Part shown: in pieces, positions 16,229-25,618 of the stretch
Layout of the letters: each line of letters opens with the position of its first letter
Position numbering within the stretch: the first letter of the stretch is position 1
Assembly (NCBI GenBank): GCA_019637695.1
Contig: JAHBVG010000009.1
Span: 1 to 64,000 of the forward strand
DNA: 64,000 bases
Reading direction: 5' to 3'
Source of the DNA: Caldilineaceae bacterium
GTDB taxonomy: Bacteria > Chloroflexota > Anaerolineae > Caldilineales > Caldilineaceae
Notes under the pieces: generated by a model
What the model was told of the DNA's origin: nothing
What the model saw: the letters and a program-made list of their open reading frames with translations, nothing else
Databases searched by the model: none
Made by a program: the position numbers and the translations under genes

Positions 16229-17568
16229 CACCTATCCCCCGGTTTTCCAAACCCCGCGCTCGCGTCATCCAATACCAGCACCCAATCGTGCCACTCCAGC
16301 GGGGTGGTGAAGCGTTCCTCGCCGCTGTTGGGAAAGTCCCCGATCTCCTGCGAGATCCCGGTGTGAGTATCATACCACCACGCCTTGACCCGCCCGCTAA
16401 TTTTGCTCAGATCGATGACGGCTTCGCGAACGGCGTCGGGGAAGTAGACGAAAGCATAGCGGCCATCCCTGTCGCGGGTGGCGCTGAGATGTTCCCCGCT
16501 TGCGCCGTTTGCCGAGACGATCAAACTGTCATCGGGGATGCGGCTGAAGTAGGGGCGGCTCTCCATCAGGCGGCGCAGGTGGACCATCTGCGCCGCGCCG
16601 GGACGGTCCATAGCCTCCCACCAATAGCGGTTGGGATGGTTGACCGGCGTGGTGCGGGTGCTGCAAAATTGCCAGATGGAATGGTGTCCATAGGTGACGC
16701 CACAACCGCCTGCAAAGACCGAACGGTAGGATTGGCGGCGCACATCGTCGTCGAGATAATAGCCATTGGCGGGGTCCCAATTCGGCCATGGGTTGACAGG
16801 ATGATCCTCGTAGTTGGGTTCGGCGTCAAGCGTCGGTTTGGCAGGTGAAAGCGCGTAGTCACGGGCGATGGCTTCCCAGATCGGCGTGTTGTGTCCGCTG
16901 CCGTGGCCGGATTGGATCATGTTGAAGTGGAGCCAATCTTCGTTATGGAGATCGACCGAAGTCGAACGTTGCAGTCCGCCCGGCGGATGGTAGGTGATGA
17001 GCGGTTGGCCGCCCGCGCCTTCTTTGATCCCCGCGGCCATGGCGCGCCAAAGCGGACGCCAATCCTGCCCTTCATGGACAGGCGGGCGATCTCCGCCCAG
17101 AATCCAGATAACATTGGTATCCTCGGCGTAGCGGCGGCCCAGGAATTCGCCGTAGATGCGGGCGTTCTCCTCATCAAAAACCACAGGACCCGCCCCCCAC
17201 ATAGGCGTCACTTTGTCGCCCCAGGTGGGCAGCAATCCGATGTAGAGGTTGAAGTCCGCAGCCATGCGGATCACCTCATCCACATGGGCGAAATAGGCTT
17301 CGTTAGGCCGCGTCGGGTCGCAGTCATCTAGGGGCAGCAGGCCATCGGGCGTGGGCGTGCGCAGCCCGTCGAACTCGGCGAGGACCACAGCCTGGATCAC
17401 CGTGAAGCTCTTCTGCGCGCGGTTGAGCAAAAAGCGCCGCGCTTCCTCTCGCGTCAGCCGGTGGAAGAGTTCCCAGGCGGTGTCGGCCAGCCAGAAGAAA
17501 GGCTTGCCGTCGGCGGTCATCAAAAAGCGCCCATCGGGATGGACCTGAATACGGGAGAGGGGGGACAT
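16228..17568 (-). CDS. GH140-like apiosidase candidate (DUF4038 plus C-terminal beta domain)
   Basis: The 446-residue protein begins with the family's opening strand and loop ([20 protein letters not shown]) and a TIM barrel to about residue 350, then a small beta domain of the type found after DUF4038 (residues about 355-440, ending DWVLVLDDA). The likely catalytic acids are D160 in WILGGDRPP and E250 in LDAEPNYED, spaced as expected for GH140 apiosidase, which releases D-apiose from rhamnogalacturonan II side chains. [10 protein letters not shown] is the conserved end of the barrel. AAGGAG lies seven bases before the ATG. No signal peptide is seen. Context with apionate genes strengthens the call. 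Confidence 0.8.
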   Translation of the reverse strand: MSPLSRIQVHPDGRFLMTADGKPFFWLADTAWELFHRLTREEARRFLLNRAQKSFTVIQAVVLAEFDGLRTPTPDGLLPLDDCDPTRPNEAYFAHVDEVIRMAADFNLYIGLLPTWGDKVTPMWGAGPVVFDEENARIYGEFLGRRYAEDTNVIWILGGDRPPVHEGQDWRPLWRAMAAGIKEGAGGQPLITYHPPGGLQRSTSVDLHNEDWLHFNMIQSGHGSGHNTPIWEAIARDYALSPAKPTLDAEPNYEDHPVNPWPNWDPANGYYLDDDVRRQSYRSVFAGGCGVTYGHHSIWQFCSTRTTPVNHPNRYWWEAMDRPGAAQMVHLRRLMESRPYFSRIPDDSLIVSANGASGEHLSATRDRDGRYAFVYFPDAVREAVIDLSKISGRVKAWWYDTHTGISQEIGDFPNSGEERFTTPLEWHDWVLVLDDASAGFGKPGDR

Positions 17569-17577
17569 GGTTGCTCC

Positions 17578-17698
17578 TTGGAGATTAGATATTGGGTATT
17601 GGGTATTGGGCGATTAGGTGATTGGGCGATTGGGGGACTTCAGAGTCTCGATGAGACCCGATCTCTTAATCTCCTAATCGCCTAATCTCTTCTCCTCG
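17578..17698. repeat. Heptamer hairpin (ATTGGGT/GATTGGG with inverted arm)
   Basis: Tandem ATTGGGT, ATTGGGC and GATTGGG units (about 17590-17635) face CTTAATCTCCTAATCGCC (about 17665-17685), separated by a short spacer with its own stem AGTCTCGATGAGAC. It is the fourth large heptamer hairpin in the minus-strand cluster. Confidence 0.65.
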
Positions 17699-18098
17699 TC
17701 GCCAAAAAGAGTACATCCGCGTTGAAACGGTGCATGCCCACCTGAGAACGAGGACCGGTCTCGACTTCGGGTGTGACGATGCGCCGGGAAGCCAGATCGA
17801 TCTGGACGCAGGTATAGCCGGTCAGATCGAGATCTAGGTCGAGATCAAAGGCATAGGGCGCGTAGATCGCCACGGTGGAGCGATCCTCGGTGGCGGCGGC
17901 GCGGATCTCCGGGTCCCCGTTGCGCAGGATCTGCTGGGCCGGGTTGGTCTCGACAAGGTGATAGGTCTCGAAGATCCAGCGGGCGAAGCCCACATCCCAG
18001 GCGCCGTCCAGGGTGAGCGCTTCCTCCCAGGTGAAGGGTTCAAAGGCAGTGCGTTGAGGAAATTCGTGTCCCCGTTTGTGGCCGCTCCACGCCATCAC
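17682..18098 (-). pseudogene. C-terminal part of the third GH140-like protein (separate frame)
   Basis: The frame encodes 138 residues that continue the barrel end and C-terminal beta domain of the gene at 18095-18952: MAWSGHKRGHEFPQR, then a region like those ending the two neighbouring DUF4038 proteins, with STVAIYAPYAFDLDL and VDLASRRIV-type strands. Its start, GTG 18098, overlaps the upstream TGA in a GTGA arrangement. It may be translated by coupling, or it may be one gene split by a frameshift; alone it lacks a catalytic domain. Confidence 0.65.
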
Positions 18099-18952
18099 GC
18101 GCCGTAGGTGATCCCCATCTTGGCGGAAAGGAGACTCTGCCAGGTGGCTTTGCGGATGTCGAAGGCGTTGAAGCGGGTGCGCTCGCCCACGCGTCCATGC
18201 CCTTCGTAGGGCGGCTCGCTGTTGACCACGGGCCGTTTGACAGGATACGCAGTGAACTTTTCGGCGAAGAGATAAGGGCGATCCAAATGGGCGGCGTGAT
18301 GCCCGGATTGGTACATGTAGAAGTCGATCACGTCCATAAAGCTGCGCGGCAGATCCCCACGCGGGGAGAGGTGCATGGTCAGCAGCGCCTCAGGGCAGAC
18401 GGCTTTCACCGCCTCTAGCGCGGCCATGTAATAGGGTTCCTCTTGGGGCGATTCAAAATGGGTGTCGCCGCTGATAAAAAACATAGGGTTAAATTTTTTG
18501 AACCGCCCGGCGGCATAGGACGCATAAGCGGTCATGGCCTCGAAGGGCATGGCCGAGGCCACCGGGCTATTCTGCGAGCAGCGCGTCCCTGGCACGTAGC
18601 TGCACCAGAGGACGCCGAGGACGGGGAGAAAGCCCTGATCCACGGCCATCTGCACCATTGTCTCGGCTTTGGCGAAATATTCTTCGTTGTAGGCGGCAAA
18701 GTCCCAGTTGCCATCCGCGTCGGGCAGGAAGGGATCCATATTCTGCGGCGACATGCTGGTGTCATGCGTCACCGGCAGAATGCTGATCTGCAAGGCGGTG
18801 AATCCCTGCAACTTGCGATGGGCCAGGTAATGTGACCAGTCTGCAAGCGATAAATTCGAGAAGGCCATCCATACAGTATCGGCCAGGTAGAAGAAAGGTT
18901 TGCCATCGCGGAGAAGATGATCCTGGGTGGGTGCAACGTTCCATTCTGTCAT
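18095..18952 (-). CDS. GH140-like hydrolase, barrel portion, interrupted near the end
   Basis: The 285-residue frame starts at ATG 18952 (AGGAA upstream) with the DUF4038 opening (LLRDGKPFFYLADTVWMAF). Candidate catalytic acids are D163 (FISGDTHFE) and E246 (VNSEPPYEGH), matching those of the neighbour at 16228-17568. It stops at TGA inside the conserved barrel segment GITYGA, where the neighbour reads [10 protein letters not shown]. The remaining barrel and C-terminal domain follow at once in another frame (17682-18098). A one-base indel would give a full protein of about 420 residues. Either the gene has decayed or the assembly has an error. Confidence 0.75.
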   Translation of the reverse strand: MTEWNVAPTQDHLLRDGKPFFYLADTVWMAFSNLSLADWSHYLAHRKLQGFTALQISILPVTHDTSMSPQNMDPFLPDADGNWDFAAYNEEYFAKAETMVQMAVDQGFLPVLGVLWCSYVPGTRCSQNSPVASAMPFEAMTAYASYAAGRFKKFNPMFFISGDTHFESPQEEPYYMAALEAVKAVCPEALLTMHLSPRGDLPRSFMDVIDFYMYQSGHHAAHLDRPYLFAEKFTAYPVKRPVVNSEPPYEGHGRVGERTRFNAFDIRKATWQSLLSAKMGITYGA

Positions 18953-18991
18953 TGTACATTCCTGATTCGGGTGATTGTGCAGAAAATAGAT

Positions 18992-19083
18992 GTAACTATT
19001 CAGGTGCGACGCACTGGTCAGGAGAAAATCCGAAGTTCTTGCCGGTTCTGACCAGTGCGTCGCACCCGAGGCTGAATAGTTAC
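18992..19083. repeat. 92-bp inverted-repeat element
   Basis: Arms of about 30 bases (18992-19021 and 19048-19083) pair almost perfectly, apart from a 5-6 base bulge in the right arm. They contain the palindromic core GGTGCGACGCAC. It lies between the transporter and hydrolase genes and resembles a MITE or REP element. Confidence 0.7.
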
Positions 19084-19093
19084 AATTAGATTT

Positions 19094-19135
19094 CTCAATT
19101 GTAGAGGCGCAGCATGCTGCGCCTCTACAATTGAG
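19094..19135. repeat. Perfect 42-bp palindrome
   Basis: Positions 19094-19114 and 19115-19135 are exact reverse complements with no loop, centred on AGCATGCT. It lies 11 bases after the 92-bp element, 3' of the binding-protein gene. It may act as a transcription barrier or be a REP-type repeat. Confidence 0.75.
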
Positions 19136-19171
19136 TCTATGTGCATCTATCCAGTAAAGCGAACGAGTGTT

Positions 19172-20548
19172 TTACCAGACGATAGCATACTCTTCGAGGA
19201 ATTCAGCCAGATCCTCGGCATAGAGATCGAAGACCTGTTCGGCGTGGCGCAAGAAGCGCTCCACCGCTTCTTGGGGAGTCGATTGTCCCAACATCACGCT
19301 CTCGGCCATGGCCGGCTCCTGAACGCGAACATCGAGACGGCCCGGGAAGACGTGGAAGTTGCGCAGTCTGGCGTTCTGCATGTCTTCAATCACGCGGCCA
19401 AAGCCCAAATACGGATCGTTCTGGATATCTGGATCCTCCAGCGCAGCAGTGGTGGTTGGCACGGTACCGGGTGAGATGGCTACGAAGCCAAGCGCTTTCT
19501 CTTCGAAGAACCATTTAGCGAACATATAGCCTTCTTGAGGAGCCGGATTCGTGGCCATCACAAAGATACCCCCAAAGCCTGGGCTAATGGTGCGGACGCC
19601 GTTAGCGCTAGGTCCCAGCGGGGTGAGTACCGCTGCAATGTCCAGATCTGGGTTTTGATCCAGCATACCCGCCGCGGCGCCAATACCGTGGAAGCCAGAC
19701 ATGGCCGCCTCGCCACGCACAAAGGCTTCGCTGCCCACCTGCATCGCCTCAATACCAGCCCAGGTGACGCCGCTGGGGAAGGGGATCACTTCCAGATCCT
19801 GGCGCATTTTACGCCACCATTCCAACCCTTCGACCAGCGCATCCGGGTCAGAGACATAACGGCTGAGATCATCGGCTACCCAATCGCCGCCGTTGCTCAA
19901 TAGCAGCTCCTGTAGCATCCAGTCCACAGCGCCGTTGACCATGCCCCACTGGACTACCCGGTCGCCCTCGCGTACCGTCAGCCGGACGGCCAACTCTTCA
20001 ACTTCTTCCCAGGTGGTGGGGGCGTCATCGTCGGTCAAACCGGCTTCGGCGAAGATAGCCCGATTGTAGAGCAGACCGCCAGGGCCAGCCTCAATTGGAA
20101 TCGCCTGGACGACGCCGGCATATTGAACAGCCTGTCGGGAAGCCGGGAACAACTGCTCTGGATTGATCCCAATCACCGGGTCGGCGATGAACTCGTTAAG
20201 CGGATAGACGGCTTCGATACCGAAGAACCAGGGCATGTTGTGGTTGTACCACATCAGGTCAGGTCCCTGGCCGGCAGAGAGTGCCGTGGCGATCAGCTCA
20301 CGGCTGGGTGGGGTTTCCACCAGGGTGATGCGAATGGCATCCTGCATTTCGTTGTACTCGTCGACGGCTGCTTGCATATACGCGACGCGGGCAGCGGTGC
20401 CGCCAAACCAGAAGGTCATCTCAACCGGTTGATCTGTGCCCGCAGCCGGGGCAGCCGGGGCAGCGCCAGGCGCAGCAGGCACGGCGCACGCCGACAGGAC
20501 CATCAACAATACGCCAAGCCAGGCCATTAACAAGAATCTTCTCTTCAT
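19172..20548 (-). CDS. ABC sugar-binding lipoprotein
   Basis: Starting at ATG 20548 (GAGGAG upstream), the 458-residue protein has a lipoprotein signal MKRRFLLMAWLGVLLMVLSA with Cys at position 21, then an Ala/Pro linker and a family-1 extracellular solute-binding fold (VEMTFWFGG, VDEYNEMQDAIRITLVETPP, IPIEAGPGGLLYNR). It should bind an oligosaccharide outside the cell. It is the third gene of an operon whose two permeases precede it, and it is followed by the GH140-like hydrolases, so an apiose-containing pectic fragment is an attractive but unproven ligand. Confidence 0.88.
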   Translation of the reverse strand: MKRRFLLMAWLGVLLMVLSACAVPAAPGAAPAAPAAGTDQPVEMTFWFGGTAARVAYMQAAVDEYNEMQDAIRITLVETPPSRELIATALSAGQGPDLMWYNHNMPWFFGIEAVYPLNEFIADPVIGINPEQLFPASRQAVQYAGVVQAIPIEAGPGGLLYNRAIFAEAGLTDDDAPTTWEEVEELAVRLTVREGDRVVQWGMVNGAVDWMLQELLLSNGGDWVADDLSRYVSDPDALVEGLEWWRKMRQDLEVIPFPSGVTWAGIEAMQVGSEAFVRGEAAMSGFHGIGAAAGMLDQNPDLDIAAVLTPLGPSANGVRTISPGFGGIFVMATNPAPQEGYMFAKWFFEEKALGFVAISPGTVPTTTAALEDPDIQNDPYLGFGRVIEDMQNARLRNFHVFPGRLDVRVQEPAMAESVMLGQSTPQEAVERFLRHAEQVFDLYAEDLAEFLEEYAIVW

Positions 20549-20675
20549 GCTCGAATCTCCTCTGTTCCTGTGACTAAAGTAGGTGCTTCGACAATGGAAA
20601 TATAGACGTGTTGAGCATCGGCTATGAACGACAGAAAGCTCAATACTCAACAAGCAAACATAAATAACGAGATCC

Positions 20676-21542
20676 CTATCCTTTTACGCCTGTCATGACA
20701 ACGCCGCGCATGAAATAGCGCTGGAATAGGATGTAGACGATAATCGGCGGCAACGCCACAAAGACGGAAGCAGCCATCATAGGGCCGATGGGTATGCCTG
20801 CCTGCGTATAGCTAAAGAAGGCCAGCCCCAACTGGACTGTATGCAGATTGGGATTCTGCAAATAGATCAACGGATAGAGGAAGGCGTTCCAGTGGCCCAA
20901 AAAGGTGAAGATAAAAAGTGTCGCTGTGGCAGGCCAGGCCAACGGCATCACAATCGACCAATAGATACGGAAAACGCTGGCGCCATCCACGCGTGCAGCG
21001 TCGAAATAATCTACAGGCAGGGATTGGAAGAATTGCCGGTAGAGGAAGATGGTAAAGCCATGCACCAGAGCCAGGATAATCAACGGCGCATAAGAGTTGA
21101 CCAATCCCCAACTCGACATCATCAAAAAGCGGGGGATCAGATCCACCTGTTCGGGCACGATCATCGTTGCCAACACCAGCATAAAGAGTACATGTTTGAA
21201 GGGCACTCGCAGCCAGGCAAAGGCGTAGGCGGCCAGCGAACTGACGAAGAGATGGAGTATCGTGATCGTCGTTGCCACGAAAAAGCTGTTGAAGAACATG
21301 CGCGGCCAGTTCATCGCCGTCCATGCACGCGTAAAGTTCTCGGTTGTCCAATTATCGGGCAGGAGTTGGGGCGGCCAGGTGCGGATCTCGGCCAGCGGTT
21401 TGAAGGCTGTGAAGAACATCCACAGCACCGGCCCCAGGAAGATCACCGAGATCAGTAGACAGGCTGCCAGCCAGATGATGAAAAAGAACGTCTCTCTTTG
21501 TTTTGCTACCTGGCGTCCGCGAATTGCTTGAGCGCTTGCCAT
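20676..21542 (-). CDS. MalG-type ABC sugar permease
   Basis: ATG 21542 has GGAGGA upstream and gives 288 residues with six predicted membrane helices. The EAA loop reads YFDAARVDGASVFRIYWSI, the permease-ATPase docking site, and the protein ends RYFMRGVVMTGVKG, typical of MalG-type subunits. It pairs with the permease encoded upstream at 21602. The ATP-hydrolysing subunit is not in this operon. Confidence 0.9.
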   Translation of the reverse strand: MASAQAIRGRQVAKQRETFFFIIWLAACLLISVIFLGPVLWMFFTAFKPLAEIRTWPPQLLPDNWTTENFTRAWTAMNWPRMFFNSFFVATTITILHLFVSSLAAYAFAWLRVPFKHVLFMLVLATMIVPEQVDLIPRFLMMSSWGLVNSYAPLIILALVHGFTIFLYRQFFQSLPVDYFDAARVDGASVFRIYWSIVMPLAWPATATLFIFTFLGHWNAFLYPLIYLQNPNLHTVQLGLAFFSYTQAGIPIGPMMAASVFVALPPIIVYILFQRYFMRGVVMTGVKG

Positions 21543-21601
21543 GAAGATTTTCCTCCGAGAAAAAGACCGCAGACGAACATTTGCAACCTGCAAACCTGCT
21601 G

Positions 21602-22534
21602 CTACGTGTAACTTTCGGGCGTAAACTTGTACTGGATGATGGTGATACAGAGTACGATTACGAAGAAGATCACCGCCAGCGCCGAGCCGCGGCCCCACAG
21701 ATTGAACTCAAAGGCGGCTTCGTAAATTTGATAGCCAGGCATGGTGGTCGAACCCAACGGCCCGCCGCCTGTCATCAAATAGATCGGCTCGAAGAGCGTC
21801 AAAGAGGCGATGGCCTGGGTAATCAAGACGAAAAAGGTGGTCGGCATCAAGAGCGGCAGCGTGATCTTCCAGAATCGATTCCAGGCGTTGGCGCCGTCGA
21901 TTTCGGCAGCCTCATAGTAATCCCCAGGGATCGAGCCAAGCGCAGCCATATAGATAATCATGGTAAAAGGCGTCGATCCCCACAGGCCCAATAAAATCAA
22001 CGAAAAGAGCGCTGTGTTCGGGTGGCCCGTCCACAAAAGCGGGGAAAACCCCATCTGGGTCAACAGGTAGTTGAGAACCCCATACTCAGGATGGTAGAGC
22101 CATATGAAGATCTGAACCTGCGCCACCGAGGAGATCACCACGGGCACGTACCAGGCCACGCGGAAGAAGAGCCGCCCCGGAAAGTTGTTCATCAACAGCA
22201 AGGCCAGCGCCAACGAGATCGCTGCCCCTACCGGGACGCGGGCAATGGCGTAGACAATGGCATTCAGCACCCCTTGCCAGAAGTAGCTATCTTGCAAGAG
22301 GAAGTTGTAGTGGTACGCCCCCAAGAATCGATCAAAGGGATCGAGCAGGCGTCCACGGTGCAGGCTCAGGGCGAACGAATACGCAATTGGGTAAAATTTG
22401 AAGAGGCCAAAATGCACAAGGGCCGGTAGCAGAAAAAGCAGAGCGACGATCCACTCCCCAGAAGTGAGACTTGCCTTCTCAAAGCGCAGGAAGGCCGGGA
22501 GTCGGATCCCGTTTAGCTTTTTGGTGGTGTCCAA
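21602..22534 (-). CDS. MalF-type ABC sugar permease
   Basis: The protein of about 310 residues has six membrane helices, beginning with WIVALLFLLPALVHFGLF, and the EAA loop YYEAAEIDGANAWNRFWKI. It is the first gene of the importer operon and forms a heterodimer with the 20676-21542 product. A TTG at 22534 preceded by AAGGGAG is the likeliest start; another TTG lies at 22561. A strong promoter is found at 22685-22713. Confidence 0.88.
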   Translation of the reverse strand: MDTTKKLNGIRLPAFLRFEKASLTSGEWIVALLFLLPALVHFGLFKFYPIAYSFALSLHRGRLLDPFDRFLGAYHYNFLLQDSYFWQGVLNAIVYAIARVPVGAAISLALALLLMNNFPGRLFFRVAWYVPVVISSVAQVQIFIWLYHPEYGVLNYLLTQMGFSPLLWTGHPNTALFSLILLGLWGSTPFTMIIYMAALGSIPGDYYEAAEIDGANAWNRFWKITLPLLMPTTFFVLITQAIASLTLFEPIYLMTGGGPLGSTTMPGYQIYEAAFEFNLWGRGSALAVIFFVIVLCITIIQYKFTPESYT

Positions 22535-22684
22535 TGTGGCTGCTCCCTTTGTGGTCGACAACGGGCAAAAAACGCTATGGAATAGAGCATGAAATAGCTC
22601 TGTCTTGTCAGCACAGCTTCAGACTTTGACTAAGAAGTAATCGGGCATGGGGTTGGAATGTGGCATACCACCTTCCTGCAAGCG

Positions 22685-22713
22685 ACTATACAGGAGGAAT
22701 GCGGGTTTGTCAA
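22685..22713 (-). promoter_or_regulatory. Sigma-70 promoter of the MalFG/E operon
   Basis: On the minus strand TTGACA (22713-22708) and TATAGT (22690-22685) are separated by exactly 17 bases. It should drive the importer genes and possibly the hydrolase and apionate genes beyond, all on the same strand. Confidence 0.8.
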
Positions 22714-22764
22714 GCGATTTTTACGAATCGGTGAATTTTCAATAGACGCTGGATATTTATGCAA

Positions 22765-25425
22765 CTAGCCAATAGAGAGGGGCAAAATGAGTTGAGGAAG
22801 TTGATCCAAAGGCATGGCGCAGCCACGTTGCCAGGCCAGGGTGTATCGAGCCGCAGGAAGGGAGGAGCTTACCAATGCGCGGCATTCTTCGTAGTCGGTC
22901 CGCTCAATTTCGGGCAAAGGCGCGCGGATCGCCTCGCGCAGGGCATGGGCCGCGGCAAAGTAGAAAACCGCTTCCTCCATCTGATCCTCATTCGACGCCG
23001 GGCGGCGCGCCAGTTGGGCCAGCGCCATGCCGATCCCATCCAGGCTGAAGGCAATGCGCCGGCGGTCGCCAATCGTAGACGCGAGTCTCAACGCCTGGAA
23101 GTGATAGCCCAGCGAATTGTTCATCTGCCCTTGCAAATAGGCGGCCTGGCCCAGATCGACCAATGTGACGGCCACGCCAGATTGGTCGTTCATCTGTTGA
23201 AAGGCGGCGGCGCATTCCTGCAAGGTCTGGATGCCTTCTTCGATCTGGCCCAGACGCACACGCGCAATCGCTTCCACTTCACGGCTATAGGTGACGCTCA
23301 TCACGTCGCCGATCCCCTTTTGTACGGCGATAGATTGTTGGGCGTAATCGATGCAGCGTCCAAACGCACCCTGCCAATAGGCGACAATGCTCATATAGGT
23401 TAGCACGCGTGCCATGCCGAGGGTATCCCTGACGGCGGCAAAGATGGTGTAGCTGCGTTGGTGATAATCGAGCGCAGCCCCGTAATCCCCTTGATCTTTG
23501 GCGATCAGCCCCAGGCCGTTGAGGATTCGGGCTGCTTCTAGCTGCTCAGTTTCAGGATGGCAGAGATCCAATGCCTGTTGAAAGAGTGCGCGGGCCTGGA
23601 CGTAATCGCTCTGCTGCAAACAGATCGCCGCCCGGCAACGCAGCACGGCGCGCACCGCCTTGTCGGATTCGCTGTATAGGGCCAACACTTCGCTGCGCCG
23701 GGCAAAACCTGTCGCCGCCGAGAGATCGCCCTGACCCAGTGCCAGCTTTGCCGCCGCCAGCCAGGACGCGGCGTAGCGACCTACCTGCCCTAAATCCTCC
23801 CCGTCCGGTTCGGGCGCAACTGCCAGCAATTTCTCCAGCCAGCCTCGTCCTTCGTTGAAATGGCCGTGGATGCTCCACAAGCTTTCGCCCAATTGAATGG
23901 CAAGATCCAATCCCGCATCAACTTCGGTTTGCCGATACCACTCCAACGCGCTGCGCAGGTTGTTGTGTTCTCTCTCCAGCCGGTTGAGGGTCTCTTCGGC
24001 GGCGGTGCGCAAGCCTGGCAAGAGGTTCGTCACCAGCCGGGCGTAATGGGCCGCATGTCGCGTTTGCAGATCGCTGGCGTCGTCCATATCTGCCAGCCGG
24101 GTCTGGGCGTATTCGCGCACCACCTGCAACATGGTAAAGCGCGCCTCCCCGCTGGGATCGCCCTCACATTGGAGCAAGCTCTTCTCAACAAGTCCGCGCA
24201 GGAATGCTTCGCAGCGCAGCGGCGCAATGCCGGTGATTTCGGCGACGCTCTCCGCCCTGGCCCCACCGTTGATCACGGCGAAAGTGGCAAAGAGCAATCG
24301 TTCCTCTGCGCCCAGCAGATTGTAGCTCCAATCCATGGCCCCGCGCAGGGTCTGCTGGCGCGGGGATAGATCGCGCGGGCCACCCGTCAGCGCCATCAAC
24401 TGCTGGCGCAGTTGGTTCAACAAGGCGGCGGGCGTCTGCCATTTGATCTGCGCGGCGGCCATCTCAATCGCCAGAGGCAGACCGTCCAGCCAGGCGCAGA
24501 TCTGGGCAATCGAGGCGGCGTTTTGCTCGTCCACGGCAAAGGATGGGCGCACGGCCTGGGCGCGCTGCACAAAGAGCTCCACCGCCGGGTAGATCTCCAA
24601 CAGGCTGGCTGCGGGCAGGTGTGCCACGTCGGGTACAGCCAGCGGGGGCACAGGAAATTCGTATTCCCCGTAGAGTTTGAGCGGTTCACGGCTGCTGACA
24701 ATCGCCTTTACCCCTGGCGCGGCCGTCAAAAGCTCGCCCACAACGCCCGCCGCCGCCACGATCTGTTCGAAGTTGTCCAGGATCAGCAGCAGCTCTTTGT
24801 TGCGCAGAAAGGCGTGCAGACTCTGGGCCAGAGAGGCGCCGCTGCTCTGCTGAACTTGCAGGGCGTGGGCAATGGCCGAAAGGACCAGGTTGGGATCGCT
24901 GACCGGTGCCAGGGGAACGAAGCAGGCCCCATGGCGGAATTCTGTCTGCAAGGCAGCCCCCAGGGCCAGGCTCAGGCGTGTTTTGCCCGCGCCAGGGGGA
25001 CCGGTCATTGTGATCATGCGCACATGGGCGCGGCGTAAGAGCGCCGCGCCGCTCTGGATTTCCCGTTCGCGGCCCACCAGACCGGTCAACGGCGCGGGCA
25101 GATAGTAGATCGTCTCCTGGGCAGGGGGCAGAAAAAGAGGCGCGGATGGTTCCGCGGATATGCGCAAAAATTCTGTGGAATGGCCGCGGGCAAAGGCCAG
25201 GAACGCATCATGGCGCGAGGGGGGGATCTGCAACAGGGCGGCAAGCTGCTCGACCAACGAATGAGAAGGGATGAGATCGCCCGATTCCAGCTTGCGGATG
25301 GTGCTGACCGAGCAGAAAGCTTTTTCCGCCAGTTGGGTCTGGGTCAGATCGAGGTGGCGACGCTGTTGTCTCAGCCATTCGCCAAAGTCGGATTGTTCTA
25401 CAGGGTTGTGGTGAATCGTTGACAC
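22765..25425 (-). CDS. XRE-type HTH, NB-ARC ATPase, TPR regulator (STAND family)
   Basis: The 886-residue protein joins an N-terminal helix-turn-helix (about 14-70: LTQTQLAEKAFCSVSTIRKL), an NB-ARC-type ATPase with Walker A GPPGAGKT (142-149) and Walker B LLLILDNF (about 212-219), a winged-helix stretch, and C-terminal TPR-like helices (about 480-860). Such STAND proteins act as ATP-dependent molecular switches; with an HTH they are usually transcription regulators. It starts at GTG 25425 after GAGGG. It is divergent from a secreted beta-propeller gene, and a shared 44-bp element in that spacer may be its operator (inference). Confidence 0.88.
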   Translation of the reverse strand: MSTIHHNPVEQSDFGEWLRQQRRHLDLTQTQLAEKAFCSVSTIRKLESGDLIPSHSLVEQLAALLQIPPSRHDAFLAFARGHSTEFLRISAEPSAPLFLPPAQETIYYLPAPLTGLVGREREIQSGAALLRRAHVRMITMTGPPGAGKTRLSLALGAALQTEFRHGACFVPLAPVSDPNLVLSAIAHALQVQQSSGASLAQSLHAFLRNKELLLILDNFEQIVAAAGVVGELLTAAPGVKAIVSSREPLKLYGEYEFPVPPLAVPDVAHLPAASLLEIYPAVELFVQRAQAVRPSFAVDEQNAASIAQICAWLDGLPLAIEMAAAQIKWQTPAALLNQLRQQLMALTGGPRDLSPRQQTLRGAMDWSYNLLGAEERLLFATFAVINGGARAESVAEITGIAPLRCEAFLRGLVEKSLLQCEGDPSGEARFTMLQVVREYAQTRLADMDDASDLQTRHAAHYARLVTNLLPGLRTAAEETLNRLEREHNNLRSALEWYRQTEVDAGLDLAIQLGESLWSIHGHFNEGRGWLEKLLAVAPEPDGEDLGQVGRYAASWLAAAKLALGQGDLSAATGFARRSEVLALYSESDKAVRAVLRCRAAICLQQSDYVQARALFQQALDLCHPETEQLEAARILNGLGLIAKDQGDYGAALDYHQRSYTIFAAVRDTLGMARVLTYMSIVAYWQGAFGRCIDYAQQSIAVQKGIGDVMSVTYSREVEAIARVRLGQIEEGIQTLQECAAAFQQMNDQSGVAVTLVDLGQAAYLQGQMNNSLGYHFQALRLASTIGDRRRIAFSLDGIGMALAQLARRPASNEDQMEEAVFYFAAAHALREAIRAPLPEIERTDYEECRALVSSSLPAARYTLAWQRGCAMPLDQLPQLILPLSIG

Positions 25426-25473
25426 GGACGGCCCTCAGAAACTGCCCTTTGGGCAAAAGATTGGCTACCCATC

Positions 25474-25517
25474 TATGTCACTTTTTGTGTCGCTTAGTGA
25501 CACTGACAACCGCCGTC
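25474..25517 (+). promoter_or_regulatory. 44-bp shared upstream element, copy A
   Basis: This element begins TATGTCACTTTTT and contains AGTGACACTGACA. By eye it matches 32 of 44 positions, without gaps, with the element at 28341-28384 upstream of another secreted-protein gene. GTCAC and GTGAC within it form an inverted pair. It is a candidate binding site for the divergent STAND/HTH regulator. Confidence 0.5.
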
Positions 25518-25618
25518 ATGGAGAGTTTAATTGTCACCAGGAAGGCGTGGCAATGCAAATCGCCATTGCCGCATAAACAGAATGTTCACCGAGTTCTATT
25601 ATCAAAAGGGGAAATCTC

